This document shows positions 9,181 to 19,000 of a stretch of 64,000 nt of DNA, in pieces; positions within the stretch are counted from its first letter, which is position 1, and every line of letters begins with the position of its first letter. The DNA is from Paenibacillus phocaeensis. Its GTDB lineage: Bacteria; Bacillota; Bacilli; Paenibacillales; Paenibacillaceae. Where the stretch lies: the NCBI RefSeq assembly GCF_900021165.1, contig NZ_FCOQ01000007.1, positions 1-64,000 of the forward strand, written 5' to 3'. The notes beneath the pieces were generated by a model. That model was not told the DNA's origin, did not search any database, and saw only the letters and a list, made by a program, of their open reading frames with translations. The position numbers were made by a program, and so were the translations under genes.

Positions 9181-9367
9181 CGTAACGGACTCCGATGACC
9201 TTATTTGATTATTCCCCGGCGATTTCCCGCCGTAACGGACTCCAGCGACCTTATTAGGCTTTAGTTTTAGTATTTTAACTCCCCCTATCCGAAATAAGGT
9301 CTCCTCGGTCCGTTAACTAAGCGAATTGCTCTTATACCGGCAAATAACGTTTCTGGAGTCCGTTAGC
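9181..9367. repeat. Four-copy 25-bp intergenic repeat, two direct and two inverted
   Basis: The 422-nt gap between the two TIM-barrel genes holds four copies of a roughly 25-bp unit resembling cGTAACGGACTCC...CCTTATT. Copies at 9181-9205 and 9231-9255 are direct; copies at 9291-9315 and 9341-9367 are inverted. Both pairs are spaced 50 bp, so outer pairs with outer and inner with inner, allowing a nested hairpin. The remainder (8978-9180) contains one imperfect CCGGTTCC/GGACCGG hairpin near 9024-9050 and no gene I can support. Confidence 0.75.
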
Positions 9368-9399
9368 CAGGAACTACCACAAAAGGAGATGGGCCTTAC

Positions 9400-10257
9400 A
9401 TGAAACTGGGAGTCAGTTCTTATAGTCTCTATCAAGCGATGCAAGCCGGATCGATGACCCTGCTTGAGGTCATCGATTGGGTTGCCGACATCGGCGGCGA
9501 GCATATTGAAATCGTGCCGCTGGGGTTTAACTTTAACGACGATCCGGCTCTCATCGAGCAAATCCGCGAGCGCGCGGCCCAGGTTGGAATCGCTGTATCC
9601 AACTACGCGATCGGCGCCAATTTCGCCGTGGATTCGGAGGAGGCTTACGAGGCGGAGATCGCCCGCGTCAAACGCGAAGTCGACCACGCCCATGCGCTCG
9701 GCGTCAAGCTGATGCGGCACGATGTCGCCTCCCGGCCGGATACCTCGATCATCCGGTTCCAGGAGGACCTGCCGCAGATCGCGGACGCCTGCCGGCAGAT
9801 CGCCGATTACGCGGCACAGTACGGGATCACGACCAGCCTGGAGAACCACGGCTACTACGTGCAGGCCAGCGACCGGGTGCAGGCGGTGATCCATGCCGTC
9901 AATCGGCCAAACTACAAGACGACGCTCGACGTCGGCAACTTCGTTTGCGTCGACGAGAACCCCGTCGTTGCCGTGAAGAAGAACATCGGCTACGCCTCGA
10001 TGGTTCACATCAAAGATTTCTATATCCGGCCCGAAGGCCGCGACCCCGGCGCCGGCTGGTTCCGCAGCGCAGGCGGCCAGTATCTGCGCGGCGCCATCGC
10101 CGGCCAGGGCGATCTCGACCTGTGGGAGATCCTGCGCATTGTGAAGGCGTCCGGCTACGACGGTTACCTCTCCATCGAATACGAAGGCATGGAGGACTGC
10201 CGCCAAGGCACCCGCATCGCCTTCGACAACGTGCGCCGCATCTGGAACGAGATCTAA
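9400..10257 (+). CDS. Sugar phosphate isomerase/epimerase-type TIM-barrel protein
   Basis: 285 residues of the xylose isomerase-like TIM-barrel family. The expected metal ligands are present: Glu in TSLENHG, Asp in TTLDVGN, His in MVHIKDF and Glu in LSIEYEG. AAAAGGAG 11-14 nt before the ATG at 9400 gives a good start. It belongs to the same catabolic group as the dehydrogenase and the first TIM-barrel protein, but a repeat-rich gap of 422 nt separates it from them, so it may have its own promoter. The reaction is unknown; isomerisation, epimerisation or keto-sugar cleavage would all fit. Confidence 0.85.
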   Translation: MKLGVSSYSLYQAMQAGSMTLLEVIDWVADIGGEHIEIVPLGFNFNDDPALIEQIRERAAQVGIAVSNYAIGANFAVDSEEAYEAEIARVKREVDHAHALGVKLMRHDVASRPDTSIIRFQEDLPQIADACRQIADYAAQYGITTSLENHGYYVQASDRVQAVIHAVNRPNYKTTLDVGNFVCVDENPVVAVKKNIGYASMVHIKDFYIRPEGRDPGAGWFRSAGGQYLRGAIAGQGDLDLWEILRIVKASGYDGYLSIEYEGMEDCRQGTRIAFDNVRRIWNEI

Positions 10258-10290
10258 CTCAACTCAAATCAAATCCATCTCTAATTCTCT

Positions 10291-10318
10291 AATGAGGTAT
10301 ATTTCGGTATACCTCATT
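10291..10318 (+). terminator. Hairpin after the dehydrogenase/TIM-barrel group
   Basis: A perfect 11-bp inverted repeat (AATGAGGTATA / TATACCTCATT) with a 6-nt loop lies 33 nt after the last TIM-barrel stop. Only a weak T-rich tail follows, so termination efficiency is uncertain. Confidence 0.65.
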
Positions 10319-10320
10319 TA

Positions 10321-10350
10321 TGTATCAGTTGTATCGGTTGTATCGGTTGT
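10321..10350. repeat. Short tandem repeat, three copies of a 10-mer
   Basis: TTGTATCGGT-like decamers follow one another three times (the first with one change, TATCAG). Simple tandem repeat with no assigned function. Confidence 0.65.
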
Positions 10351-10369
10351 CGGCTGGGACATCCCTTGC

Positions 10370-10671
10370 TGTCCGGGAGCTTTGCACGATTATCCCCTTG
10401 ATTCAGGTGGAGTCAGCAGCATGCAATGCAGATTTCTACCTCAGAGCTCTACCTCAGAGCTCTACCTCTGAGCTCTAATCCCCCCTCCTCCTAGCCCTAG
10501 CCCCCCCCTCTTCTTCCTTCCCCCTCCTCTCCTCATCCTGAGCAAACGGGATAATCACGCAAAGGGGGCTCCAATAGACTAACTGTCCGGGAGTTTTTAC
10601 ACGACGATTATCCCCTTGAGACAGGTGAAGTCAGGTTCCTGAGCAAAAGGGATGATCGTGCAAAGAGCTCT
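10370..10671. repeat. Intergenic repeat family, four copies around GCACGATTATCCCCTT
   Basis: In the 513-nt gap between the TIM-barrel gene and the GH38 gene, direct copies start at about 10370 and 10582 (CTGTCCGGGAG..., then ...GATTATCCCCTTGA..CAGGTG.AGTCA), and inverted partial copies lie at 10538-10568 and 10638-10671 (CTGAGCAAA.GGGAT.ATC.). The last direct and inverted copies are adjacent and could form a long imperfect hairpin. No protein-coding gene is supported in this gap. Confidence 0.7.
10437..10475. repeat. 13-bp tandem repeat, three copies
   Basis: The unit TACCTCAGAGCTC occurs three times head to tail, the third with a single change (TCTGAG). Each unit contains the palindrome AGAGCTCT at its junction. 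No function assigned. Confidence 0.75.
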
Positions 10672-10686
10672 CAAAGACCAAACAAA

Positions 10687-10727
10687 AAGGTTATCCCGCC
10701 CATTACAAGTAATGGCAGGATAACCTT
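10687..10727 (-). terminator. Strong terminator at the end of the mannoside operon
   Basis: A perfect 10-bp outer stem (AAGGTTATCC / GGATAACCTT) plus an inner CCATTAC-type stem lies 44 nt after the last GH38 stop. On the minus strand it is followed by TTTTTGTTT, and on the plus strand by a distal T6 run, so it may work in both directions. Confidence 0.85.
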
Positions 10728-10770
10728 CAATCCTTTTTTCCCGGTTCGGGTTCAGCAGGGGTTCCCCGAT

Positions 10771-13506
10771 TTAACGGCGAATCCCGATCGTCACGATCTC
10801 GCAGGGGCCGGCCGGCAGCGACAGGCAACCTGCCGCGTTCTTGGCTAGTGGCGGCGCGTTTTCCTCGAGAATCGTTGTTTTATAGAAATGCGCATACGGA
10901 ATGTTCAAGCTGAGCGTCAGCTCCGAAGGCTGCTTGCTCATGTTGTACCAACGCATCAGCAGATCGCCGGTCGCTTCATTCATTTTGAGCGAGGAGAACG
11001 CCAGCTCCTGGCCTTCCCATTGGAATAGCGCGTACGCCGGGGACAGCGGTCCCTCATGCATTTCCGTTTGGCTGACCGTCCACGGAATCTGGAACTGGTA
11101 GGCCTCCGTAAATGCGCCGGATGTGATGCCGTCGCCGTGATGCGGAATCAGTTCCATCCGGGCAGTGTGTACGCCCAGGCATTGCGCCTCCGGCGTCGGG
11201 AACAGGCCCCAGTCGCCGAGCTCGCCCACAGAGCGAAGCAGCGTAACCGCGATCGTGTTCCTTCCGTCGCGCAGCACTTCGTATTCGTTCAAGCCGAGGT
11301 TGGCCACGGTCAAGCCAGCCCCCTCGCCGCTGACGTCCACGAACGCTTGCTGGTGTTGGGTGTTGCTTGGATTTTCCCATTCCGGTGCCGGTTCGATGCT
11401 GCGTTCCGCGATTTCAAACATCGAGTCCACCTGATGCATCGATGCGTTCAGATCGGTTGGGAACAACGCGCGGATACGATGATCCTTCGCCGTGTTATCG
11501 ATCGTCGTTTCCATATGAACGCCCTTGCCGGCGGCTTCCAGCGAAATCACCGTGCGAAGCTTCAGCGTTGTCAGCCTACTGCTGCGCTGCGCTTTGCGGT
11601 GCGGATAATACACCAGCTCACGCATTTCCTCGTCCAGCTTCTCGTCGGCGGACGCCGGAATCTCCCAATCATGACATATCTCCACCGAAGCGCGGTATGG
11701 AGCGTCCTCCAGCACACGGATTTGCGCCGCCAACCCTTTCGTGGTCAACGCTTTCTCGCCCTCCGGCTGTTTGTACATATATTCGTTGCCGATATCGCCG
11801 GTATTCTCATACACGCCCAGATCACGGTACACTTGACCGGTCGCTTTGTCGGTCATCACAAAGGAGCCGTCTTCCGCAATTTCCACCTTCAGGTTCGCAT
11901 TCTCCATGACCCGGCGGCCGGTGAACAACGAAGTCGGCTTAGAAGCAGCCGCTGCCGAGGTCCGGCGTACCCACGCGTAAGTGCGCAGACCCAGCGCGGC
12001 CACATCCGCCGCCTGGAACGTCAGCTTCACGCGGCGGCACATGTACGGCTGGCGGAACTTGTCGTCCGGCAAGTCGTAGCCGAACAGCAGCCCGAGGTCC
12101 TCCACCGTGCAAGGCACCGTGTTCCCCTGCTCGTCGACGAGCTCGCGGCCCGACAGGTCCACCGCCTTCATACGGCGGCCGGTCTCCTCGAGGCCAAGGC
12201 CGTCGCGCAAATACAAGCGGGCGGCGTCCAGCTCGATGGACACCGTGCCCGTGCGGCTCCAGCCGGTCGTGTTGAACACGACCAGCGGCAACGGGTCTTC
12301 GCCATACCCGGCGAAGACGGAGGTGTTCACCGCATCTGCGATCACTCGCTTGCTGTCGTCGATGAGCGCCTCGGCAACGTGGCGGCTCTTCGCGAAGCGG
12401 GTGACCATCTCACGGTGAACCTCGTCTACGCTGCATCCGCAAATGCTGTCATGCGGATGGTTCTGCATCAAGGTTTTCCACGCATAGGTAAACAGGTGAT
12501 GCGGGTAATCCTTCCCGAGCAGGTTCGCCATCGAGGCGAGCGGCTCGGCGACTTTTTCCAGCAAGGCCTGGCCTTCCTGGTTCATCTGCTTCAGATACAC
12601 GCGCGCGGAGGCCGTGTTCACCAGCGTCCCCCAGCCATCGGTGCGTTGGCTGCGCAGCTCGCCCTTCACCGTGGACAGCTCGCGGCCTTCCAGTGCAGTC
12701 TCCAGCTCGTTCAAATAGTCCGGGAAGTTCGAATGAACGAACTTCGTGTCCGGGTACAGCTTCTCGGCTGTACGAATCGCTTCCGGCAAGTCCAACTGCA
12801 ACGGCTGGTGGTCGCAGCCGTTCATGAACAACAGCTCGCCGGTAGCTGCGTATTTCTCCGCATCGGCCAGCTTGCGATCCCAGAACGCTTTTGCTTCCGC
12901 TTCGTCCACCGGCACTTCATTGCCGTTGGAATACCAGTTGGCGAACAGGATACCCAGCACTTTGGAGCCGTCCGGACCTTCCCAGATGAGCTCCGAGAAG
13001 GAGGACTCGTACCCGCCGTCGGATACGGTATTGTTGAAGCCGGTCGGCTTGACGCCGCGGCCAAAAAAGGCGTTCCCGATGCCGGATTGCTGCATCAGCT
13101 GCGGGATTTGCCCGACCAGGCCGAAGGTATCGGGGAAATAGCCGATTTTCGCCGGAGCGCCGTATTTCTTCGCGTCCTGATGACCGATTTGCATGTTGCG
13201 GACATTCGCTTCCCCGCTCGTCAGGAACGCATCCTGCAGAATGTACCAAGGCCCGATCAGGATACGGCCTTCGCGGATGTATTTTTCCAGGCGATCCTTG
13301 TTCTCCGGCCGCACCTGCAGGTAGTCCTCCAGAATGATCGTTTGACCGTCGAGGTAAAAGCTGCGGAACGCCGAATCGCCGTCCAGTTTGTCCAGCAGCG
13401 CGTCCACCAGCTCAACCAGGCGAACGTGATGCTTCTCGTATGGCAAATACCATTCCCGGTCCCAGTGCGTATGGGATATGATATGGGCCGTTCTCTGCTT
13501 GCTCAT
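10771..13506 (-). CDS. Glycoside hydrolase family 38 alpha-mannosidase (MngB-like)
   Basis: 911 residues. The zinc site starts with SHTHWDREW (His14, Asp16), and FPDTFG supplies the probable nucleophile and zinc ligand Asp126. The middle three-helix domain and C-terminal beta domains expected of GH38 follow. The N-terminal pattern resembles bacterial MngB/alpha-mannosidases of Firmicutes. There is no signal peptide, so it acts in the cytoplasm. The ATG at 13506 (MSKQRTAH) is chosen because G6 lies about 9 nt upstream and homologues start near the HTHWD motif. It is the last gene of the locus, 49 nt after the GH130 gene. It probably removes alpha-mannosyl residues; linkage specificity is not readable, and it is clearly a different subgroup from the other GH38 in this operon. 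Confidence 0.92.
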   Translation of the reverse strand: MSKQRTAHIISHTHWDREWYLPYEKHHVRLVELVDALLDKLDGDSAFRSFYLDGQTIILEDYLQVRPENKDRLEKYIREGRILIGPWYILQDAFLTSGEANVRNMQIGHQDAKKYGAPAKIGYFPDTFGLVGQIPQLMQQSGIGNAFFGRGVKPTGFNNTVSDGGYESSFSELIWEGPDGSKVLGILFANWYSNGNEVPVDEAEAKAFWDRKLADAEKYAATGELLFMNGCDHQPLQLDLPEAIRTAEKLYPDTKFVHSNFPDYLNELETALEGRELSTVKGELRSQRTDGWGTLVNTASARVYLKQMNQEGQALLEKVAEPLASMANLLGKDYPHHLFTYAWKTLMQNHPHDSICGCSVDEVHREMVTRFAKSRHVAEALIDDSKRVIADAVNTSVFAGYGEDPLPLVVFNTTGWSRTGTVSIELDAARLYLRDGLGLEETGRRMKAVDLSGRELVDEQGNTVPCTVEDLGLLFGYDLPDDKFRQPYMCRRVKLTFQAADVAALGLRTYAWVRRTSAAAASKPTSLFTGRRVMENANLKVEIAEDGSFVMTDKATGQVYRDLGVYENTGDIGNEYMYKQPEGEKALTTKGLAAQIRVLEDAPYRASVEICHDWEIPASADEKLDEEMRELVYYPHRKAQRSSRLTTLKLRTVISLEAAGKGVHMETTIDNTAKDHRIRALFPTDLNASMHQVDSMFEIAERSIEPAPEWENPSNTQHQQAFVDVSGEGAGLTVANLGLNEYEVLRDGRNTIAVTLLRSVGELGDWGLFPTPEAQCLGVHTARMELIPHHGDGITSGAFTEAYQFQIPWTVSQTEMHEGPLSPAYALFQWEGQELAFSSLKMNEATGDLLMRWYNMSKQPSELTLSLNIPYAHFYKTTILEENAPPLAKNAAGCLSLPAGPCEIVTIGIRR

Positions 13507-13555
13507 TTGTCTAAGCCCCCCACTTTCTCCGCGGTTTGTCATCCTCAAAGACGGC

Positions 13556-14554
13556 TTACGCTTCCGTCTCCAGCGGGTATTCTTCCATGTACTTTAGCAG
13601 CTCGTCCACGGTGGTGAACGCCAGGCCGGTGACCGTATCGGCGCAGCCATAGTAGATGGCGATCCGGCCGGTTTCGGCGTCCGTCAGCGCTGCGCAAGGG
13701 AAGGTCACGTTCGGCACGTCGCCAACCAATTCGTACAGTTCTTCCGGGCCGAGGATGTAGTTGCGCGAACGCGCTTTGACGATCCAAGGCTTGTCGATGT
13801 CCAGCAGGGCGCAGCCCATGCGGTACACGAAGCCGTTGCAGGTATTGATGACGCCATGGTAGATCAGCAGCCAACCTTGGTCGGTTTCGATCGGAACCGG
13901 TCCCGGGCCGATTTTTTTCGATTGCCATGCGGAAGCGTCGCCGTTAATCGTGCCCATGACGTAGCGGTGTTTGCCCCAGAACGTCAGGTCCGGGCTTTCG
14001 CTGTAGAAAATATCGCCGAACGGTGTGTGCCCCGTATCGCTCGGGCGGCTGAGCATCGCGTAACGTTCGCCGATTTTGCGCGGGAACAGGACGCCGTTGC
14101 GGTTATACGGCAAAAAGGCGTTTTCCAGCTGATGGAACGTTTTGAAGTCCGTCGTGTAAGCAATCCCGATCGTTGGGCCGTGGTAGCCGTTACACCAGGT
14201 AATGTAGTAACGGTCGCCGATTTTGCAGACGCGCGGGTCGTAACGGTATTCACGCTTGGTGATCTCCTCGTCGCCTTCGAATTGAATCGGCTCGTGGTTG
14301 ATTTTCCAATTCACGCCGTCGTCGCTGAAGCCCGCGAAGATATCCATGCTGACCGAACGGGAATCGCAGCGGAATACGCCGGCAAATCCGCCTTCAAAAG
14401 GCACGACCGCGGAGTTAAATACGCTGTTGGAGTTCGGGATCGCGTGGCGCTCGATGATCGGGTTCTGGGAATAACGCCAAACCGGTGCGTTCAAACCGGC
14501 AGGTTTGTCTTGCCAAGGGATATTTTTCAAGGCTTCGCCGATAATTTTGCTCAT
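13556..14554 (-). CDS. Glycoside hydrolase family 130 beta-mannoside phosphorylase-type
   Basis: 332 residues, five-bladed beta-propeller family GH130. [24 protein letters not shown] and [17 protein letters not shown] are characteristic; Asp106 in YDPRV corresponds to the catalytic acid. Known GH130 enzymes mostly phosphorolyse beta-mannosides such as mannosyl-glucose, mannobiose or Man-beta-1,4-GlcNAc to mannose 1-phosphate. With alpha-mannosidases of GH38 and GH125 around it, phosphorolysis of the beta-linked mannose of an N-glycan core is an attractive but unproven role. The ATG at 14554 has AAGGAG 9 nt upstream; an open frame extends upstream without a better start. Cytoplasmic, with no signal peptide. 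Confidence 0.92.
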   Translation of the reverse strand: MSKIIGEALKNIPWQDKPAGLNAPVWRYSQNPIIERHAIPNSNSVFNSAVVPFEGGFAGVFRCDSRSVSMDIFAGFSDDGVNWKINHEPIQFEGDEEITKREYRYDPRVCKIGDRYYITWCNGYHGPTIGIAYTTDFKTFHQLENAFLPYNRNGVLFPRKIGERYAMLSRPSDTGHTPFGDIFYSESPDLTFWGKHRYVMGTINGDASAWQSKKIGPGPVPIETDQGWLLIYHGVINTCNGFVYRMGCALLDIDKPWIVKARSRNYILGPEELYELVGDVPNVTFPCAALTDAETGRIAIYYGCADTVTGLAFTTVDELLKYMEEYPLETEA

Positions 14555-14643
14555 GGTCGAGTCTCCTTCGAATTTAAAATTGGGGAGTGCCTTAGCATTC
14601 CAAACGGGATACCAGGGCACCCTTGCAGATTGCAGAGCAGAGT

Positions 14644-15963
14644 TTACAGAATGCCTTCTTGCATCGCGCGGTACACCAGCTGCGAGAACAAGCTGTTCGA
14701 CCAAGCGAACCATTTGCGCGTAAACGTGTTCGGATCGTCGGCGTGGAAGCCTTCATGCATATAGCCGGTGCCTGCATCGGTGGCTTCCAGCATGGCAATC
14801 ATTTCCAGCTTCTCTTCCTTCGTTTGCGCCGTGATGCCCTGCATCGACAAGGCCATATGCCAGATGTAGTTCTCCGGCGTATGCGGGCTGCCGATGCCTT
14901 TGGCGGCTTTGCCTTCGAAGTAGAACGGATTTTCCTTGCTTAGGGCAAAACGCCGCGTATTTTGATAAATCGGATCGTCCGCGCCAACGTAGCCCAGATA
15001 CGGAATGGACATGAGGCCCGGCGTACCGGCATCGTCCATCAGGCAGTAGTTGCCGAAGCCGTCGGTTTCGTAAGCGTAAATCGGACCGAACTCCGGATGG
15101 CGGTAGATGCCGTACAGCTTAATGCCGTGGTCAACCTCGAACTCCAGCTCCTTCAGCTCGGCCAGGAATTCCATGTCGCGGAAGACCCATTCGGCGAATT
15201 CCTGCATTTGACGCAGCGCCACGACCGCAAACATATTGCCCGGAATGTTGTAGTGGAAGTCACAGGCATCGTCGCTGGAACGGAAGCCCGACCAGATCAT
15301 CCCCGTATAGTTCACCGGCATGCCCAACCCGTTGTTCCGCAAGGAATCGGTGGGGATTCCATTGTTGCGGGTAAACCGGTAAGGCGATTGCTCGAAGTGA
15401 TGCTGCTCGGTTTTGAACAGCTCGTAGATTTTCCGCATCGCAGCCTTGAAGCCGGCGTCAAAAATATCCGTCCGTTCGGTTTCCTTCCAATACGTATAAG
15501 CCAAGCGGACCACGAAACACAAGGAGTCGATTTCGAATTTACGCTCCCATACCCAAGGGGACATTTCGGTCACGTCGGTCGTGTTCCAGTGCCAATCGTT
15601 AGCCGATTCGTTAAACGCGTTGGCGTAAGGATCGATATGCACATAGTTGATGTGGCGCTTGATCAGTCCGCTGATGATCCGCTGCAAATCGGGATCGTTC
15701 TTGGCGAACGGTACATAGTGGATCACCTGCTCCACGGAATCTCGCAGCCAGGAAGCCGGAATGTCACCGGTGATGACGAAGGTCGTTCCATCGTCCATCA
15801 GCTTGGTCGTAGTCTCCAGCGTATTCGGAAAACAATTCTTGAACAGTTGCAGCAATTTCGGGCGATGCGCCAGTTTTGTCTCGGCTTCGGCCAGCACGTC
15901 CTTGACGGCCTGCGGCAATTCCAGCTGCGGCATCGGTATTTTCGGGAGTCTAAATTGTTCCAT
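14644..15963 (-). CDS. Glycoside hydrolase family 125 exo-alpha-1,6-mannosidase
   Basis: 439 residues, full family length (formerly DUF1237). Diagnostic segments are [15 protein letters not shown] near residue 87, [14 protein letters not shown], and [27 protein letters not shown] near 230. Characterised GH125 enzymes (for example from Streptococcus pneumoniae and Clostridium perfringens) are inverting exo-alpha-1,6-mannosidases acting on N-glycan-type mannosides. There is no signal peptide. The start is preceded by AAGGAGCGAG. It lies 52 nt downstream of the large GH38 gene and 89 nt upstream of GH130, in the same polycistron. Confidence 0.93.
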   Translation of the reverse strand: MEQFRLPKIPMPQLELPQAVKDVLAEAETKLAHRPKLLQLFKNCFPNTLETTTKLMDDGTTFVITGDIPASWLRDSVEQVIHYVPFAKNDPDLQRIISGLIKRHINYVHIDPYANAFNESANDWHWNTTDVTEMSPWVWERKFEIDSLCFVVRLAYTYWKETERTDIFDAGFKAAMRKIYELFKTEQHHFEQSPYRFTRNNGIPTDSLRNNGLGMPVNYTGMIWSGFRSSDDACDFHYNIPGNMFAVVALRQMQEFAEWVFRDMEFLAELKELEFEVDHGIKLYGIYRHPEFGPIYAYETDGFGNYCLMDDAGTPGLMSIPYLGYVGADDPIYQNTRRFALSKENPFYFEGKAAKGIGSPHTPENYIWHMALSMQGITAQTKEEKLEMIAMLEATDAGTGYMHEGFHADDPNTFTRKWFAWSNSLFSQLVYRAMQEGIL

Positions 15964-16015
15964 GAACTTGTCTTCTCGCTCCTTTTTTATGGGAAATGAA
16001 TTCGTGCTTGGCTCG

Positions 16016-19000
16016 TTATTTCAGCTTCAGCGTCTTGATCTCATACGGGGCAAAATCAAGCTCGATCCGCCCGCCGTCCGCCATCGCGATCGGTTCCAGC
16101 TCCCGCTCCAGCGCGTCGGACCGGAATGCGCCCGAAACTGGCTCGCTCCAATTCAACGTCACGCGCTCGCGGCCGCCCGCCGATTCGTACAGGCGCAGGA
16201 TCACGCCGTCGCCGTCCTCGGCCGGTTTCACCGTGTCGAGCACAACGTGCTCGCCCGTAAAGCCAAGCAGCGTCCCCGTGGAAGGCCGCGTTCCTTCATG
16301 CGCTGCGGCTGCCAGCACCACCGGTGCGTGGTTCAGCGCGGCAGCGGCGCGCACGGTGTGAGCGGTCTGCCAGTCGCCTTGATGCGGATACAGCGAATAC
16401 GTAAATTCGTGTTCTCCCAGATCGGCGGTGACGTCCGGCCATTTCGGCGCCCGCAGCAGCGACAAGCGAATGGTGCTGCCCTGGATGTCGTAGCCGTATT
16501 TGCAATCGTTCAGGAGGCTGACGCCGTAGCCGCGTTCGGATACATCGGCGAACCGATGCCCGCACACTTCGAATTGCGCCTGCTCCCAGCTCGTATTGCG
16601 ATGCGTCGGACGTTCCAAGGCACCAAACGGAATTTCGTAAGTTGCCTTATCCGTGACGACGTCGATGGGGAACCCGACTTTCAGCAGCTTGTGGGCTTCG
16701 TTCCAATTCACCTTCGTTTGAAAATCGATCCGCTTGTCATGATGATACAGGATCAGATCCTGCGTGATTTCCGATTGACCAAGACTCCAGCGGAACCGCA
16801 GCACGTCTTGAACTGCGCCGCTTGCAACCAGACCGCTCTCCAGCAATACGGCCTCACCGGCCGGCTGCTGTTCATAACGCGGGTCGATGTCCCACGCATC
16901 CCACAATGTGGGACGGTCGTGGTAGAAGTGGAAACGGTTCGCGCTTTCGCCCGTCTTCACGATTTCCCGACCGGCTTCCTTATCCCACAGGCTGACGATT
17001 TCGCCGCGGTCGTTAAATTTCAGGCGGTAGAACTCCGTTTCCCACTCGCCTTGGAACCCTTTGCTTCCAGCTTGGGAATTCGCTCGCGCTCCCGCTGCCG
17101 CTGTTGTTCCGGCAACTGCTTCCGCCTCGGATCGCAGCCAAATCGTCTTGTAACCCAGCGCCGGAACTTCCGGCACGCGGACCCAAGCCGCCGATTCTCC
17201 GTCAAGACCTGTCCGGACGTCCAGTTCAAGCCGTGTTCCGTGCTCATCATAAGCGGCTGCACCGCTTCGATAAGCTTGATCGGGGAGCGCTGCGACCATA
17301 TCGCGCGTCCAGCCCAGGCTGTTGAAGATGACGTAGGGCGTCCCTTCGCCGGAAGTCTTGACCTGCTCAGCCAGAGCCGTTAGGCCAAGATTCAAACCAG
17401 CGTTGCCCTTGTCAAAAATCTCGATATATTCCTTCGTCGACGTCTCGTACGCTTCGGTAATTGCCGAACCCGGAATAATGTCGTGGAACTGATTCAGCAG
17501 GATCAGCTTCCAGCCTGCCTGCAGCGTGCTCTGCGCCTCGCGCTGCTGATCCTGCGGTATGACCGGAGCGGCCAGCGCGTTCCACAGCTCGGCCTCGCGG
17601 TACAGAATCTCCGCTTTCCGGTTGCTGCGCTTGTTGCGCCCGTGGGTCGTATACGTCCCCCGGTGCAGCTCCAAATACAGATCGCCGTGCCAAGCCGGCA
17701 GCTTCGGCTGCGCCGCTTCGATTCCGGCGAAGAATTCCGTCGCCGTGCTATATTCGCTCGCCGGCTGACCTACCATCAGCTCGGCGCGGTTCAAGTACTC
17801 CAGCATTTCGCGAGTAACCCCGCCGCCGCCGTCGCCATGTCCGTAGAGCAGCATTTGCTCCGGATGGACGGCCTTCTCCCGGAAGGACTGCCAGTGTTCA
17901 TGCACGTCCTTCGGCAGTGTATTTTCGTTTACGCCATGATTCAGGTACGACAGCATCGGCGTACCGTCGATGCCGACCCAATGGAACAGATCATACGGGA
18001 ATACGTTGGTGTCGTTCCACCCCAGCTTGGTTGTCATGAAATAACGAATCCCGCCATGCTTCAGGATCTGCGGCAGCGACGCACAGTAACCAAACGTATC
18101 CGGCAGCCATTCGATCTCGGAGGTGAAGCCGAACTCTTCTTGATAGAACCGCTGTCCGTACAGCATCTGCCGCATCAAGGATTCGCCGCTAGGCAGGTTC
18201 AAATCCGGTTCTACCCACATGCCGCCGACCAGTTCCCAGCGTCCCTCCTTGATCCGTGCCTTCACTCGCTCATACAGCTCGGGATCATTGTCCTTCAAAT
18301 AGGCGAACAGCAACGGCTGGCTTTGCGTGTAGCGGTATTCCGGATACTCGCGCATCAGCGCGTCAACCGTAGAGAACGTCCGGCTCGTCTTGCGCACCGT
18401 CTCCCGCGCCGGCCACAGCCAGGCGATGTCGATATGCGACTGGCCGACCATATGGATCAGGCCTTCGGCGTTGCCGCCAATCGCCTTCACCCGCTCAGAG
18501 AGCTGCTGCTCCAACCCGGCAATCGCGCTGCCATCGCGAATTGCTTCCGCGTCCAGCGCCACGAATCCATCCATGGCGGCATACAGCGCCTCGATCAGCC
18601 GGGTACGGCGAAAATCCTGCTCCGGCAGCAGCACCGCGGAATCGCGGACAACCGTCGCCGTATACATCAGACTTTGCACCGGCCGGTTCACCAGCACCAG
18701 ACGGCTGTCGATCCGCGTAATCGGCGGCTGGATGACCGCTTGTTGGTTCAGCGGATCCACCGGCTCGGGGATCGGATCATACAGCTCGATCTCCAGCGAG
18801 ATCGGGCCTTGTCCCTGCTCCTGCGGCAGCGTTACGAACGTATGGTTCCGGTCCAGGCCCTGGGCCGATTTGCCGTTGATTCTTAACAGTCCTTCGCCGC
18901 CGGAAGCAAAGATGAGACCCGCTTGTCCGCCGCGCCATCCTTCCGGGATCTCCAGCCGGGTGCGGAAGAAATACGTTGTTCCCTGCGTGCTCGGAAACCG

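Noticed and set aside
9181..9367. CRISPR array
   Set aside because: Repeats occur in both orientations, are degenerate and few, and no cas genes were seen.
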